This document shows, piece after piece, positions 7,168 through 15,226 of a stretch of 41,871 bases of DNA. Origin of the DNA: Streptomyces acidicola (GTDB lineage Bacteria > Actinomycetota > Actinomycetes > Streptomycetales > Streptomycetaceae); NCBI RefSeq assembly GCF_009377235.1, contig NZ_VMNX01000064.1, positions 1 through 41,871 of the forward strand, written 5' to 3'. Under the pieces are notes generated by a model. That model saw nothing but the letters and a program-made list of their open reading frames with translations. It was not told the DNA's origin and ran no database searches. Positions within the stretch are counted from its first letter, which is position 1. Each line of letters starts with the position of its first letter. The position numbers and the translations under genes are program-made.

Positions 7168-8324
7168 CGGCCCGTCCCTTCCGCGTCCGCGTCCGCGTCC
7201 GCCTCGGCGCCGGCTTCGAGCTCGGCCCGCAACCGGTCCTGCTGCTCCCGCAGTTGCGGTGTGGGCTCGGCATACACATGGGCGAACAGATCCATGGGGT
7301 CGAGCTCCGGGTCCTGGTTCATGCGCTCGCGCAGGTCGGCCGCCATGGCCTCGGCCGCGTCGCGAGCGGCCTGGATGCCGTCCTCGTCGAGCAGCCCGCG
7401 CTCGGTCAACTCGTGCTCCAGGAGCGCGATCGGGTCGTGTGCGCGCCAGGTCTCGACCTCGGCGTCGCCGCGGTAGCGGGTGGCGTCGTCGGCGTTCGTA
7501 TGGGCGTCGATGCGGTACGTCACCGCTTCGACCAGAGTGGGACCGCCACCCGCGCGCGCGTGGGCCACGGCGTCGCCGAGCACCTCGTGCACGGCCGCCG
7601 CGTCGTTGCCGTCGACCAGGCGGCCCGGCATTCCGTAGCCGACGGCCTTGTGGGCCAGCGACGGGGCGGCGGTCTGCTTGGCGAGCGGGACGGAAATCGC
7701 GAAGCCGTTGTTCTGGACGAGGAAGACGACCGGGGCCTGCCACACGGCGGCGAAGTTCAGCGCCTCGTGGAAGTCGCCCTCGCTGGTGCCGCCGTCGCCG
7801 ACCAGGGCGAGCGCGACCACGTCGTCACCCTTGAGGCGGGCGGCGTGAGCGAGGCCCACGGCGTGCGGGAGTTGGGTCGCGAGGGGGGTGCACAGGGGCG
7901 CGACGCGGTGCTCGTGGGGGTCGTATCCCGTGTGCCAGTCGCCGCGCAGGAGCGTGAGCGCCTGGACGGGGTCGAGGCCGCGGGCGACGGCGGCGAGGGT
8001 GTCCCGGTAGCTGGGGAAGAGCCAGTCGCGCTCTTCGAGCACGAGGGCCGCGGCCACCTCGCAGGCCTCCTGGCCGGTGCTGGAGGGGTAGACGGCGAGT
8101 CGGCCCTGCTTGGTGAGTGCCGTGGCCTGCGCGTTGTACCGGCGGCCGCGCACCAGCTCCGCGTAGAGCCGGCGCAGCAGCGTGGGGTCGGCCTGGGCGG
8201 CGGTCTCGGTGCCCAGGACGCGGTACGGCCGCGAGTCGGGCAGCAGCGGAGCGGGGTCGGTGCGGGGCTGCCAGGCGGGCGGCGGTGTCGGCCGGTACGC
8301 GCCCCGCTGCTCCATGACCGTCAT
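7164..8324 (-). CDS. bkdA: 2-oxoacid dehydrogenase E1 component, alpha subunit
   Basis: The 386-residue protein carries the thiamine-diphosphate/Mg motif 'GDGGTSEGDFHEALNFA' followed by 'VQNNGFAISVP', plus 'YRIDAHTNADDATRYR' in the phosphorylation-loop region, all characteristic of branched-chain E1 alpha. It decarboxylates the 2-oxo acid and passes the acyl group to E2. The ATG at 8322-8324 is preceded by GAGGAGG at a good distance. The C-terminus ends in a short Glu/Ala/Asp-rich tail ('EAGAEADADADAEG') from a simple repeat. The gene is first in its operon and divergent from the Lrp-type regulator, with a palindromic operator-like site in the shared intergenic region. Confidence 0.9.
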   Translation of the reverse strand: MTVMEQRGAYRPTPPPAWQPRTDPAPLLPDSRPYRVLGTETAAQADPTLLRRLYAELVRGRRYNAQATALTKQGRLAVYPSSTGQEACEVAAALVLEERDWLFPSYRDTLAAVARGLDPVQALTLLRGDWHTGYDPHEHRVAPLCTPLATQLPHAVGLAHAARLKGDDVVALALVGDGGTSEGDFHEALNFAAVWQAPVVFLVQNNGFAISVPLAKQTAAPSLAHKAVGYGMPGRLVDGNDAAAVHEVLGDAVAHARAGGGPTLVEAVTYRIDAHTNADDATRYRGDAEVETWRAHDPIALLEHELTERGLLDEDGIQAARDAAEAMAADLRERMNQDPELDPMDLFAHVYAEPTPQLREQQDRLRAELEAGAEADADADAEGTGR

Positions 8325-8384
8325 ACGGCACCTCCTCGTGGGAGTGGCTTCTCGGGCCCGCCACGGTTGTGACGCGCCTCACCT

Positions 8385-8398
8385 ACCGATTGTTCGGT
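8385..8398. promoter_or_regulatory. TetR/PaaR-like operator (one-base variant), bkdA-bkdR intergenic
   Basis: ACCGATTGTTCGGT matches the ACCGNNCGNNCGGT core found at 11174 and 16728 except for one central base (TG for CG). It lies 61 bp upstream of bkdA in the shared bkdA-bkdR promoter region. Confidence 0.5.
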
Positions 8399-8427
8399 CG
8401 TCGGCACATTTTGGCTACAGGCACCGC

Positions 8428-8459
8428 CAGGCTGTGGACAAACGGTTCTCCACAGCCTG
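8428..8459. promoter_or_regulatory. Inverted repeat made of two facing DnaA-box-like sequences
   Basis: CAGGCTGTGGA (8428-8438) and TCCACAGCCTG (8449-8459) are perfect 11-bp arms around a 10-bp spacer. Inside them, 8433-8441 reads TTGTCCACA on the - strand (the Streptomyces DnaA box) and 8446-8454 reads TTCTCCACA on the + strand. It could bind DnaA or serve as a dyad operator for another regulator, for example BkdR. It lies 41 bp upstream of the bkdR start. Confidence 0.5.
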
Positions 8460-8499
8460 TGATGGACGCACTACGTCCATGGTAGGGAGGCGGGGGGAC

Positions 8500-9000
8500 A
8501 TGGCACCTGAACAAATGGCCGAGCCTCCGGAGCACGGCCTGGTGTTGCCACCCCCTCGTCCGCTGGACGCCATTGATCAGGACATCCTGCAGATGCTCCA
8601 GGCGGACGGCCGCGCCTCGATACGTTCCGTCGCCGAGCGCGTCCACGTCTCCCGCGCCAACGCCTACGCCCGCATCAACCGCCTCCTCGAGGACGGCGTG
8701 ATACGCGGATTCGGGGCGCGCGTGAACCACGAGCGCGCCGGGCAGGGCACCTCGGCCTACATCACCCTCAAGATCGTGCAGAACTCCTGGCGCACGGTCC
8801 GCGAACAGCTGCGACAGCTGCCGGGCGCCTCCCACATCGCCCTGGTGGGCGGCGACTTCGACGTCCTGCTGCTGGTGCACACCTCGGACAACCGCGCGCT
8901 GCGCGAGCTGGTCCTCACCCGGCTCCAGGCCATCCCGGAGGTGCTCAGCTCAAGGACGCTGCTGGTGTTCGAGGAGGAGGACCTGGAGCCGCAGGGCTGA
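8500..9000 (+). CDS. bkdR: Lrp/AsnC family transcriptional regulator (BkdR-like)
   Basis: This 166-residue protein has an N-terminal helix-turn-helix ('LDAIDQDILQMLQADGRAS', then 'VAERVHVSRANAYARINRL') and a C-terminal AsnC/RAM effector domain with 'GDFDVLLLVHTSDNRALRE'. Length is standard for the family. I chose the ATG at 8500 because a purine-rich ribosome site (GGGAGGCGGGGGG) lies just upstream, although the frame is open further back. Divergent orientation to bkdABC strongly suggests it controls that operon and itself, as Lrp-type BkdR proteins do in other bacteria. The effector would be a branched-chain amino acid or its oxo acid; that is inference. Confidence 0.85.
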   Translation: MAPEQMAEPPEHGLVLPPPRPLDAIDQDILQMLQADGRASIRSVAERVHVSRANAYARINRLLEDGVIRGFGARVNHERAGQGTSAYITLKIVQNSWRTVREQLRQLPGASHIALVGGDFDVLLLVHTSDNRALRELVLTRLQAIPEVLSSRTLLVFEEEDLEPQG

Positions 9001-9012
9001 ACGCCCCTGGCC

Positions 9013-9603
9013 TCACCCCTGGGTGCGCAGGCCCCCGAACACCAACTGCACCACCGCGTCGGCCACTTCCCGCTCGCCCATGCCTCGCCCGTCCGGCCGG
9101 TACCACTCCACGACCGAGTTGATCATCCCGAAGACGAGCCGCGTGGCCAGCCGGACCTCTATGTCGCCGCGCACGTCCCCGTCGGCGGCCGCGGCCTTGA
9201 GCAGTTCGGCGACCCGGTGGTCGAAGTCGCGCCGCCGCTCCAGAGCCCACCGCTCGGTGCCGGTGTTGCCGCGCACGCGCAGCAGCAGCGTCACATACGG
9301 CAGTTCGGCGGTGAGCACCTCGACCATGCGCCGCACGACGTACTCCAGGCGCTCCACGGCACGCCCCACGCGCGCGTGCTCCTCGTCGAGGATCCCGAAG
9401 AGGCCGTCGAGCGCCCGGCTGACGGCACGCCGCAGCAGCTCCTCCTTGCTCGCGACGTGGTGGTATATCGACGACTTGGAGATACCGGCCGCTTTGGAGA
9501 GGTGCTCCATGGAGGTGCCGTCGTAGCCGCGTTCGTTGAAGACCCGGACGGCGACGGAGAGCAGTGTGTCCGGGGTGTACGTGTCGCGCTTGGCCGTGGT
9601 CAT
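9013..9603 (-). CDS. paaR: TetR family regulator, probable PaaR
   Basis: The protein of 196 residues starts with a TetR helix-turn-helix ('YDGTSMEHLSKAAGISKSS' followed by 'IYHHVASKEELLRRAV') and continues as an all-helical ligand domain of normal length. Its ATG at 9601-9603 overlaps the stop of the 3-hydroxyacyl-CoA dehydrogenase gene (ATGA), so it is the second gene of that operon. TetR-type PaaR represses phenylacetate genes in corynebacteria and responds to phenylacetyl-CoA. The palindrome ACCGNNCGNNCGGT occurs upstream of both paaH-paaR and paaA in this window, which supports this assignment. The name is inferred from context; binding is not shown. Confidence 0.7.
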   Translation of the reverse strand: MTTAKRDTYTPDTLLSVAVRVFNERGYDGTSMEHLSKAAGISKSSIYHHVASKEELLRRAVSRALDGLFGILDEEHARVGRAVERLEYVVRRMVEVLTAELPYVTLLLRVRGNTGTERWALERRRDFDHRVAELLKAAAADGDVRGDIEVRLATRLVFGMINSVVEWYRPDGRGMGEREVADAVVQLVFGGLRTQG

Positions 9604-11117
9604 GAGGTGGTGCCCTCCCGCTTGTCGGAGGCGTACGCGTGACGGTAGAGCGCGAGGGACGGCGCGTAACGGCCCGAGGGGTCGCGCAGGTGCAGGTCGT
9701 CGAGGACGGCGTACGCCCAGTTGCGGCCGAGCCTGCGGCTCCACTCGAAGGGCCCCAGAGGGTAGTTGACGCCCAGACGCATCGCCGTGTCGATGTCCTC
9801 CTCGGTGGCCACGCCCTTGGCCACGGCGTCGTGCGCGAGGTCGACGATCCGGGCCACCGTACGGGCGACGATCATGCCGGGCGCGTCCCCGATGACGCTG
9901 ACGTCCTTGCCGAGCGCCTGGAAGAGCCCGATGGCCTCGGAGAGGGTCCCCGGCGAGGTGTCCTGGGAGGCGGACAGGGCGATGCGGGTGGCCTTGCGGT
10001 AGTCGAGCGCCAGGTCGAAGTACACGACGTCCCGGAACTCCACGGAGGTCTGGCCGTCGGCGAGAACGAGCTGGCCGCCGCTCGGCAGGATCAACCGCGT
10101 GCCGTGGTCCTCGTCGTCCTCGCGCACACCGATGCCTGCCTCGCGGACCAGCGCGAGCAGCTCTGACGCGGGCCCCAGGTCGCCCTCGGCGACGACGTAC
10201 GCGGGCGCCGGGGCCTTCTCCGCGGTGTGCGGCTCGGGGTGCTCGGCGTCGTCCCCGTAGTCGTACCAGCCGTGTCCGGTCTTGCGGCCGTGCCGGCCCG
10301 ACTCGACGAGCCGCCGCTGTGCGAGCGAGGGCGCGAAGCGGACGTCCTGGAAGAAGGCCTGCCACACGGAGTGGGTGACGGATTCGTTGACGTCCTGCCC
10401 GATGAGGTCGGTCAGCTCGAAGGCGCCCATCCGGAAGCCGCCGGACTCACGCAGGACCGCGTCGATGGTGGCGGGATCGGCGGCCTGGGCCTCGTACACC
10501 GCGAAGGCCTCGCCGTAGAAGGGCCGCGCGATGCGGTTGACGATAAAGCCGGGGGTGTCGGCGCAGGCCACCGGGGTCTTGCCCCAGGCGCGGGCGGTCT
10601 CGTACGCGCGCGTGGCCGACGTGACGTCGGTCGCGAACCCGGAGACGACCTCCACGAGCGGCAGCAGGGGTGCCGGGTTGAAGAAGTGCAGGCCCACGAA
10701 GCGGCCGGGGTTGCGCAGGGCGCCGCCGATGGCCGTGACGGACAGGGACGAGGTGTTGGTGGCGAGCAGGCAGTCCTCGCCGACGACCTCCTCCAGTTCG
10801 CGCAGCAGCTCCTGCTTCACATCGAGCCGTTCGAGCACCGCCTCGACGACGAGCCCGCAGTCCGCGAGCTCGGCGAGGCTCTCCGCCGGGCGCAGTCCGG
10901 CCTGTGCGGCGTCCCGGTCGGCGCCGGTGAGCCGCTCCTTCTCGACGAGCCGGTCGAGGCGGGCGCCGATCGCCGCGGCCGCTTCCCGGGCCCGTCCGGG
11001 AACGGCGTCGTACAGCCGCACGGGGTGGCCCGCGACCGAGGCGACCTGGGCGATGCCCTGGCCCATGGTGCCGGCGCCGACGACGGCCACGGGGCTGCTG
11101 AGGTCGAGTGCTGTCAT
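9600..11117 (-). CDS. paaH: 3-hydroxyacyl-CoA dehydrogenase (PaaH, 3-hydroxyadipyl-CoA dehydrogenase)
   Basis: This 505-residue protein begins with a Rossmann motif 'VAVVGAGTMGQGIAQVA', followed by 'LHFFNPAPLLPLVEVV', which holds the catalytic histidine of the HCDH family. One C-terminal HCDH domain lies near residues 190-280 ('DTPGFIVNRIARPFYGEAF') and a second is at the end ('GVNYPLGPFEWSRRLG'). The tandem C-terminal domains and the length match PaaH/PaaC-type enzymes, which oxidise 3-hydroxyadipyl-CoA in the lower phenylacetate pathway. The ATG at 11117 has GGGAGG upstream. It is divergent from paaN with an operator between them. General beta-oxidation is an alternative role. Confidence 0.82.
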   Translation of the reverse strand: MTALDLSSPVAVVGAGTMGQGIAQVASVAGHPVRLYDAVPGRAREAAAAIGARLDRLVEKERLTGADRDAAQAGLRPAESLAELADCGLVVEAVLERLDVKQELLRELEEVVGEDCLLATNTSSLSVTAIGGALRNPGRFVGLHFFNPAPLLPLVEVVSGFATDVTSATRAYETARAWGKTPVACADTPGFIVNRIARPFYGEAFAVYEAQAADPATIDAVLRESGGFRMGAFELTDLIGQDVNESVTHSVWQAFFQDVRFAPSLAQRRLVESGRHGRKTGHGWYDYGDDAEHPEPHTAEKAPAPAYVVAEGDLGPASELLALVREAGIGVREDDEDHGTRLILPSGGQLVLADGQTSVEFRDVVYFDLALDYRKATRIALSASQDTSPGTLSEAIGLFQALGKDVSVIGDAPGMIVARTVARIVDLAHDAVAKGVATEEDIDTAMRLGVNYPLGPFEWSRRLGRNWAYAVLDDLHLRDPSGRYAPSLALYRHAYASDKREGTTS

Positions 11118-11173
11118 GTGCGCGATCCTCCCGCACGGGGTTTTCCACAGATGCGGCGGTCCCCCTTGTCCCG

Positions 11174-11187
11174 ACCGATCGTTCGGT
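11174..11187. promoter_or_regulatory. TetR/PaaR-like operator between paaH and paaN
   Basis: ACCGATCGTTCGGT is a dyad that exactly fits ACCGNNCGNNCGGT. It sits between the divergent starts of paaH (11117) and paaN (11265). A DnaA-box-like TTTTCCACA lies at 11141-11149. Confidence 0.65.
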
Positions 11188-11264
11188 TACTCTAACTCTG
11201 TCCGCGTGTTTCTGCCCCGGTCTGAGCTCGACGAAGAGTTCTGGAGACGAGGAGTTGGTCCCGC

Positions 11265-12971
11265 ATGGCCGCCGATCCGACCACACACGAGCTGATCGCC
11301 AAGCACCGGCCCACCCTCGACCAGGCGCTGGAAGCGATCCGCACACGCGCGTACTGGTCCCCCCACCCCGAGCACCCGAAGGCATACGGCGAGAACGGCA
11401 GCCTGAGCGCCGGGGAGGGCAAGGCCGCCTTCGATGCCCTCCTGGGCGGCCGCCTGGCCATCGACCAGCCCGGCACGGACGACTGGGTGGGCGGCGAGGT
11501 CTCCCCGTTCGGGATCGACCTGGGCATCACCTACCCGCACGCGGACATCGACGTCCTGCTGCCCGCCATGAAGGCCGGCCGGCGGGCGTGGCGCGACGCG
11601 GGCGCCGAGACCCGTGCCGTGGTCTGCCTGGAGATCCTCAAGCGGATCAGCGACCGCACGCACGAGTTCGCACATGCCGTCATGCACACATCCGGTCAGG
11701 CCTTCATGATGGCGTTCCAGGCGGGCGGCCCGCACGCGCAGGACCGCGGCCTGGAAGCGGTGGCGTACGCGTACGCGGAGCAGGTCCGCACGCCCGACGC
11801 GGCGGAGTGGACCAAGCCCCAGGGCAAGCGCGACCCGCTCGTCCTGGACAAGCGGTTCACACCGGTCCCGCGCGGCATCGCGCTCGTCATCGGCTGCAAC
11901 ACCTTCCCGACGTGGAACGGCTACCCGGGCCTGTTCGCGTCCCTGGCCACCGGCAACGCGGTGCTGGTGAAGCCCCACCCGCGCGCGGTGCTGCCGCTCG
12001 CGCTCACCGTGCAGGTCGCCCGCGAGGTCCTCGCCGAGGCGGGCTTCGACCCGAACCTGGTGGCGCTCGCCGCCGAACGCCCCGGCGAGGGCATCGCCAA
12101 GACGCTGGCCGTGCGCCCGGAGATCCGGATCATCGACTACACGGGATCGACGGCGTTCGGCGACTGGCTGGAGGCCAACGCCGGCCAGGCGCAGGTCTAC
12201 ACGGAGAAGGCCGGCGTCAACACGGTGATCGTGGAGTCCACCGACAACTACAAGGGGATGCTCTCCAACCTGGCCTTCTCACTGTCCCTGTACAGCGGCC
12301 AGATGTGCACGACCCCGCAGAACCTGCTGATCCCCCGCGACGGCATCGGCACGGACACGGGCCCCAAGTCGTACGACGAGGTCGTCGCCGACCTCGCGCA
12401 GTCGGTCGGAGGCCTCCTGGGCGACGACGCGCGCGCGAACGCCCTCCTGGGGGCGATCGTGAACCCGGATGTGAAGGCCCGCCTGGAGGCCGCGTCCGGG
12501 CTCGGCGAAGTCGCCCTCGCCTCACGGGAGATCACCAACCCGGACTTCCCGAAGGCGACGGTCCGCACTCCGGTCATCGTCAAGCTCGACGGCGCACGGA
12601 AGTACTGGGAGGGGGCCGACGACGAGGCCGCCTACCTGAGCGAGTGCTTCGGCCCGGTCTCCTTCGCGGTGGCGGTCGACTCGGCGGAGGACGCGGTGCG
12701 GCTGCTGCGGCGGACCGTCCAGGAGAAGGGCGCGATGACGGTCGGCGCGTACACCACCTCGCAGGAGGTGGCCGCGTCGATCGAGGAGGCCTGCCTGGAG
12801 GAGTGCGCCCAGCTGTCCCTCAACCTCACCGGCGGGGTGTACGTCAACCAGACGGCCGCCTTCTCCGACTTCCACGGCTCGGGCGGCAACCCGGCGGCCA
12901 ACGCGGCGCTGTGCGACGGAGCGTTCGTCGCCAACCGCTTCCGGGTTGTCGAGGTACGCCGGGAGGGCTAG
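11265..12971 (+). CDS. paaN: Phenylacetic acid degradation protein PaaN (aldehyde dehydrogenase)
   Basis: The 568-residue protein belongs to the aldehyde dehydrogenase superfamily. It has the cofactor-fold stretch 'PRGIALVIGCNTFPTWNGY', the 'KPHPRAVLPLALTVQVARE' region, 'DYTGSTAFGDWL', and the catalytic cysteine in 'YSGQMCTTPQNLLIP'. Its composition and length match PaaN, the form that lacks the C-terminal MaoC hydratase domain of PaaZ. It would oxidise the reactive semialdehyde CoA thioester released on ring opening. The ring-opening hydrolase must then be supplied by another protein not in this window. The ATG at 11265 has a GAGGAG ribosome site. The stop is 7 bp from the convergent methyltransferase stop. 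Confidence 0.88.
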   Translation: MAADPTTHELIAKHRPTLDQALEAIRTRAYWSPHPEHPKAYGENGSLSAGEGKAAFDALLGGRLAIDQPGTDDWVGGEVSPFGIDLGITYPHADIDVLLPAMKAGRRAWRDAGAETRAVVCLEILKRISDRTHEFAHAVMHTSGQAFMMAFQAGGPHAQDRGLEAVAYAYAEQVRTPDAAEWTKPQGKRDPLVLDKRFTPVPRGIALVIGCNTFPTWNGYPGLFASLATGNAVLVKPHPRAVLPLALTVQVAREVLAEAGFDPNLVALAAERPGEGIAKTLAVRPEIRIIDYTGSTAFGDWLEANAGQAQVYTEKAGVNTVIVESTDNYKGMLSNLAFSLSLYSGQMCTTPQNLLIPRDGIGTDTGPKSYDEVVADLAQSVGGLLGDDARANALLGAIVNPDVKARLEAASGLGEVALASREITNPDFPKATVRTPVIVKLDGARKYWEGADDEAAYLSECFGPVSFAVAVDSAEDAVRLLRRTVQEKGAMTVGAYTTSQEVAASIEEACLEECAQLSLNLTGGVYVNQTAAFSDFHGSGGNPAANAALCDGAFVANRFRVVEVRREG

Positions 12972-12978
12972 ACACGTC

Positions 12979-13752
12979 CTAGTGCGGGCTGGAGTGCTGG
13001 GCGCTCGTCGCCGCGCCCCCGGTGGCGCTCCAGTGGAACAGCGTCATGGCCACACTGGTCGCGAGGTTGTAGCTGGAGACCTGAGGGCGCATCGGCAGGG
13101 ACACCAGGTGATCGGCGCGGGCCCGGAGTGCGGCGGACAGACCGCTGCGCTCCGAGCCGAAGGCGAGCACGGCGTCGTCCGGAAGCTTCAGCGCCCGGAT
13201 GTCGTCGCCCTCCGGGTCCAGCGCGAACACCGGGCCCGGCGGCAGCTCGTCCACGTCCAGCTGCTCCACCGCGGTGGCGAAGTGCAGTCCGGCCCCACCG
13301 CGGACGACCGTGGGGTGCCAGGGGTCGAGGGTGCCCGTGGTGACCACGCCCGCCGCCCCGAACCCGGCCGCGAGACGGATCACGGCTCCGGCGTTGCCGA
13401 GGTTGCGCGGGTTGTCGAGGACGACGACCGGAGCGGTGCGGGGGACGTGGGCCAGCGCCCGCAGATTCGCCTCCCGTGAGGGCCGTACCGCCAGGGCGGC
13501 CACGGCGGTGGGGTGCGGACGGGCGACGAGGGTCGCGTACGTCGCCGCGGGGACCTCCGCCAGGAGCGCGTCGAGGGTTTCCCGTACGTCGGGGGCCAGT
13601 TCGTCGGCGAGTGCGAGGGCGGCGCCGCGGTCGGTCGTGACGGCCACCGGGACCTCGGCCCCGAAGCGCACCGCGTGCTTGAGGGCGTGGAAGCCGTCGA
13701 GCAGGACGGAGGTGTCCGCGAGCCGCCGCCACACACGTACCGGATCGTTCAT
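12979..13752 (-). CDS. TrmH/SpoU family RNA 2'-O-methyltransferase
   Basis: This 257-residue protein contains the three SPOUT knot motifs: 'VVLDNPRNLGNAGAVIRLA' (motif 1), 'LAFGSERSGLS' (motif 2) and 'LPMRPQVSSYNLATSVAMTLF' (motif 3, in the form SSYNLA rather than the usual S-LNV). Such enzymes use SAM to methylate ribose in tRNA or rRNA; the exact target is not predictable. I chose the ATG at 13752 ('MNDPVRVWRRLADTS') because an upstream ATG at 13812 adds only non-conserved residues and crosses an inverted repeat. It is downstream of the HTTM gene and convergent with paaN. Confidence 0.82.
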   Translation of the reverse strand: MNDPVRVWRRLADTSVLLDGFHALKHAVRFGAEVPVAVTTDRGAALALADELAPDVRETLDALLAEVPAATYATLVARPHPTAVAALAVRPSREANLRALAHVPRTAPVVVLDNPRNLGNAGAVIRLAAGFGAAGVVTTGTLDPWHPTVVRGGAGLHFATAVEQLDVDELPPGPVFALDPEGDDIRALKLPDDAVLAFGSERSGLSAALRARADHLVSLPMRPQVSSYNLATSVAMTLFHWSATGGAATSAQHSSPH

Positions 13753-13768
13753 GCCGTGAAGCGTCTCA

Positions 13769-13814
13769 GATTGGCTTAGGGATCCCCAGTCTTGCTCAGG
13801 GATGTGAGCCAATC
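13769..13814. repeat. 8-bp inverted repeat upstream of the methyltransferase gene
   Basis: GATTGGCT (13769-13776) and AGCCAATC (13807-13814) face each other across 30 bp, with two copies of CT(T/C)AGGGAT inside. The location suggests a promoter or operator element; no regulator is recognised. Confidence 0.35.
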
Positions 13815-13882
13815 GCCTTCGTGCCCTGGTGCCGAACGGCGGGAACCGTCAGCCCTCGTGGCACGTCCCTCCGGACGCTGGT

Positions 13883-13906
13883 CGGTGAGGTCTCGCGATC
13901 TCACCG
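13883..13906 (-). terminator. Possible hairpin at the 3' end of the HTTM gene
   Basis: CGGTGAG (13883-13889) pairs with CTCACCG (13900-13906) around a 10-nt loop. It overlaps the stop codon of the HTTM protein. Short stem and no U-tract, so only a weak candidate. Confidence 0.3.
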
Positions 13907-15226
13907 AGGAGGGTGCCCGACGTCGCCTGGGCGCCGGGCGTGCGCGTGACAGCCTGCCACAGGATCACTACGGACCGCTAATCCGGCTGATGAGCCTACG
14001 TGCGGTTCCTCGGCCCTCTCCGGGACGCCCGGCCGCGGCTTGTCCAAGCCCCGCGACGCGCGATCACGGCGACTTGGTCCGCCCGAAAGCAGCCTCCCAC
14101 GCGCGCGTGCCGCCCCGTTGCCCAGGCGCCGCAGGAAGGACGTCGGCAGGAACACGGTGTCGGCGGCGATCATCGCGAGCGAGAAGAACGGCAGTCCCAG
14201 GACGACGGCGATCACGGCGTGCTCAGTGATCATCAGCGCCAGCAGGACGTTCTTGACGCGCCGGTTGAGGAGCGTGAACGGGAAGGCGACCTGCACCAGG
14301 ACCGTCCCGTACGTCACGAGCATCACCATCGTGCCGTTCGCCGACAGCACGTCCGACAGCGCGGGCCACGGCGAGAAGGAGTCCAGGTGGAGCGGGTAGT
14401 ACACGGCAGTGCCGTCCTGCCAGCGCGAGCCCTGGATCTTGTACCAGCCGGCGGTCGCGTAGATCAGACACGCCTCGGCCATGATCACGAACAGGGCCGC
14501 ATTGTGCGTGAGGTTGGCCACGAGGTCGAGCAGCACGCGGGGCTCCCCGCTGCGCGCGTACCGCCCGACGGCCCACCACAGGCCCTGCAGGGCCCACAGC
14601 CCCCAGAAGACCGTCAGCCAGCCGCCCAGCGCCCCTCCACTGATCTTGCCGGCGGCCGTGGCCGCGGCCAGCAGCAGTCCGAGCACACACCACAGGGCGG
14701 GACCGATCCGGTCGGGCCGGGGCCACTCCCCACGCGCGCGTGCCTCCCGGGCGAGCCGCGCCCTGCGCGCGTCCAGGGACCACACCTGACCGCAGCGTGT
14801 GAGGACGAGGTAGATCGCCATCAGATGGATGACGTTGTCGCCGCCGTCCCCCATGAAGATGCTGCGGTTCTGCAGCGACAGAACGCCGACCATGAAGAGC
14901 ACGCTCATGGTGCGGGTGCGCCAGCCCACGAGCAACAGAACGCCGGCCAGCACGGCCACGGCGTAGACGATCTCGAACCACACCTGGCTGTCGGACCACA
15001 TCAGCACCGTGAACGCGTGGTTGCCCGCGATGAGCTGCTGGGCGAGGTCCCAGCTCCAGGTTCCGTCGGGCCCGTACATCTCCTGCCGGTTCGGGAACTC
15101 GCGCAGCAGGAACAGCAGCCAGGTCGCGGAGAAACCGATCCGTATGACGGCCGTCTGGTACGGGCCCAGCGCGGTGTCCGTGACACGGGTGATGCCGCGC
15201 CCGATCGCGGCGGCGGCCCGGCTCAT
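13901..15226 (-). CDS. HTTM domain multi-pass membrane protein
   Basis: The 441-residue protein has many hydrophobic segments and the hallmarks of the HTTM (vitamin-K-dependent gamma-carboxylase-like) membrane domain: 'ALGPYQTAVIRIGFSATWLL' near the start, 'MGDGGDNVIHLMAIYL', 'ATAGWYKIQGSRWQDGTAVY' and 'PFTLLNRRVKNVLLALMITE'. The last 60 residues are Arg/Pro-rich and not membrane-like. HTTM proteins in actinobacteria are common but their reaction is unknown; true carboxylase activity is not implied. Its ATG overlaps the stop of the DUF5819 gene (TGATG), so the two likely form a complex in the membrane. Confidence 0.82.
   Translation of the reverse strand: MSRAAAAIGRGITRVTDTALGPYQTAVIRIGFSATWLLFLLREFPNRQEMYGPDGTWSWDLAQQLIAGNHAFTVLMWSDSQVWFEIVYAVAVLAGVLLLVGWRTRTMSVLFMVGVLSLQNRSIFMGDGGDNVIHLMAIYLVLTRCGQVWSLDARRARLAREARARGEWPRPDRIGPALWCVLGLLLAAATAAGKISGGALGGWLTVFWGLWALQGLWWAVGRYARSGEPRVLLDLVANLTHNAALFVIMAEACLIYATAGWYKIQGSRWQDGTAVYYPLHLDSFSPWPALSDVLSANGTMVMLVTYGTVLVQVAFPFTLLNRRVKNVLLALMITEHAVIAVVLGLPFFSLAMIAADTVFLPTSFLRRLGNGAARARGRLLSGGPSRRDRASRGLDKPRPGVPERAEEPHVGSSAGLAVRSDPVAGCHAHARRPGDVGHPPR

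Noticed and set aside
4730..7743. Very long - strand frames running through E1 beta and E1 alpha
   Set aside because: They are in-frame extensions of E2 and E1 beta upstream of their true starts; the extra residues are Arg/Pro-rich shadow sequence of the neighbouring genes.
9013..10365. 450-codon frame containing the TetR gene
   Set aside because: Only the last 196 codons are TetR; the rest is the shadow frame of paaH, and the ATGA overlap sets the true start.
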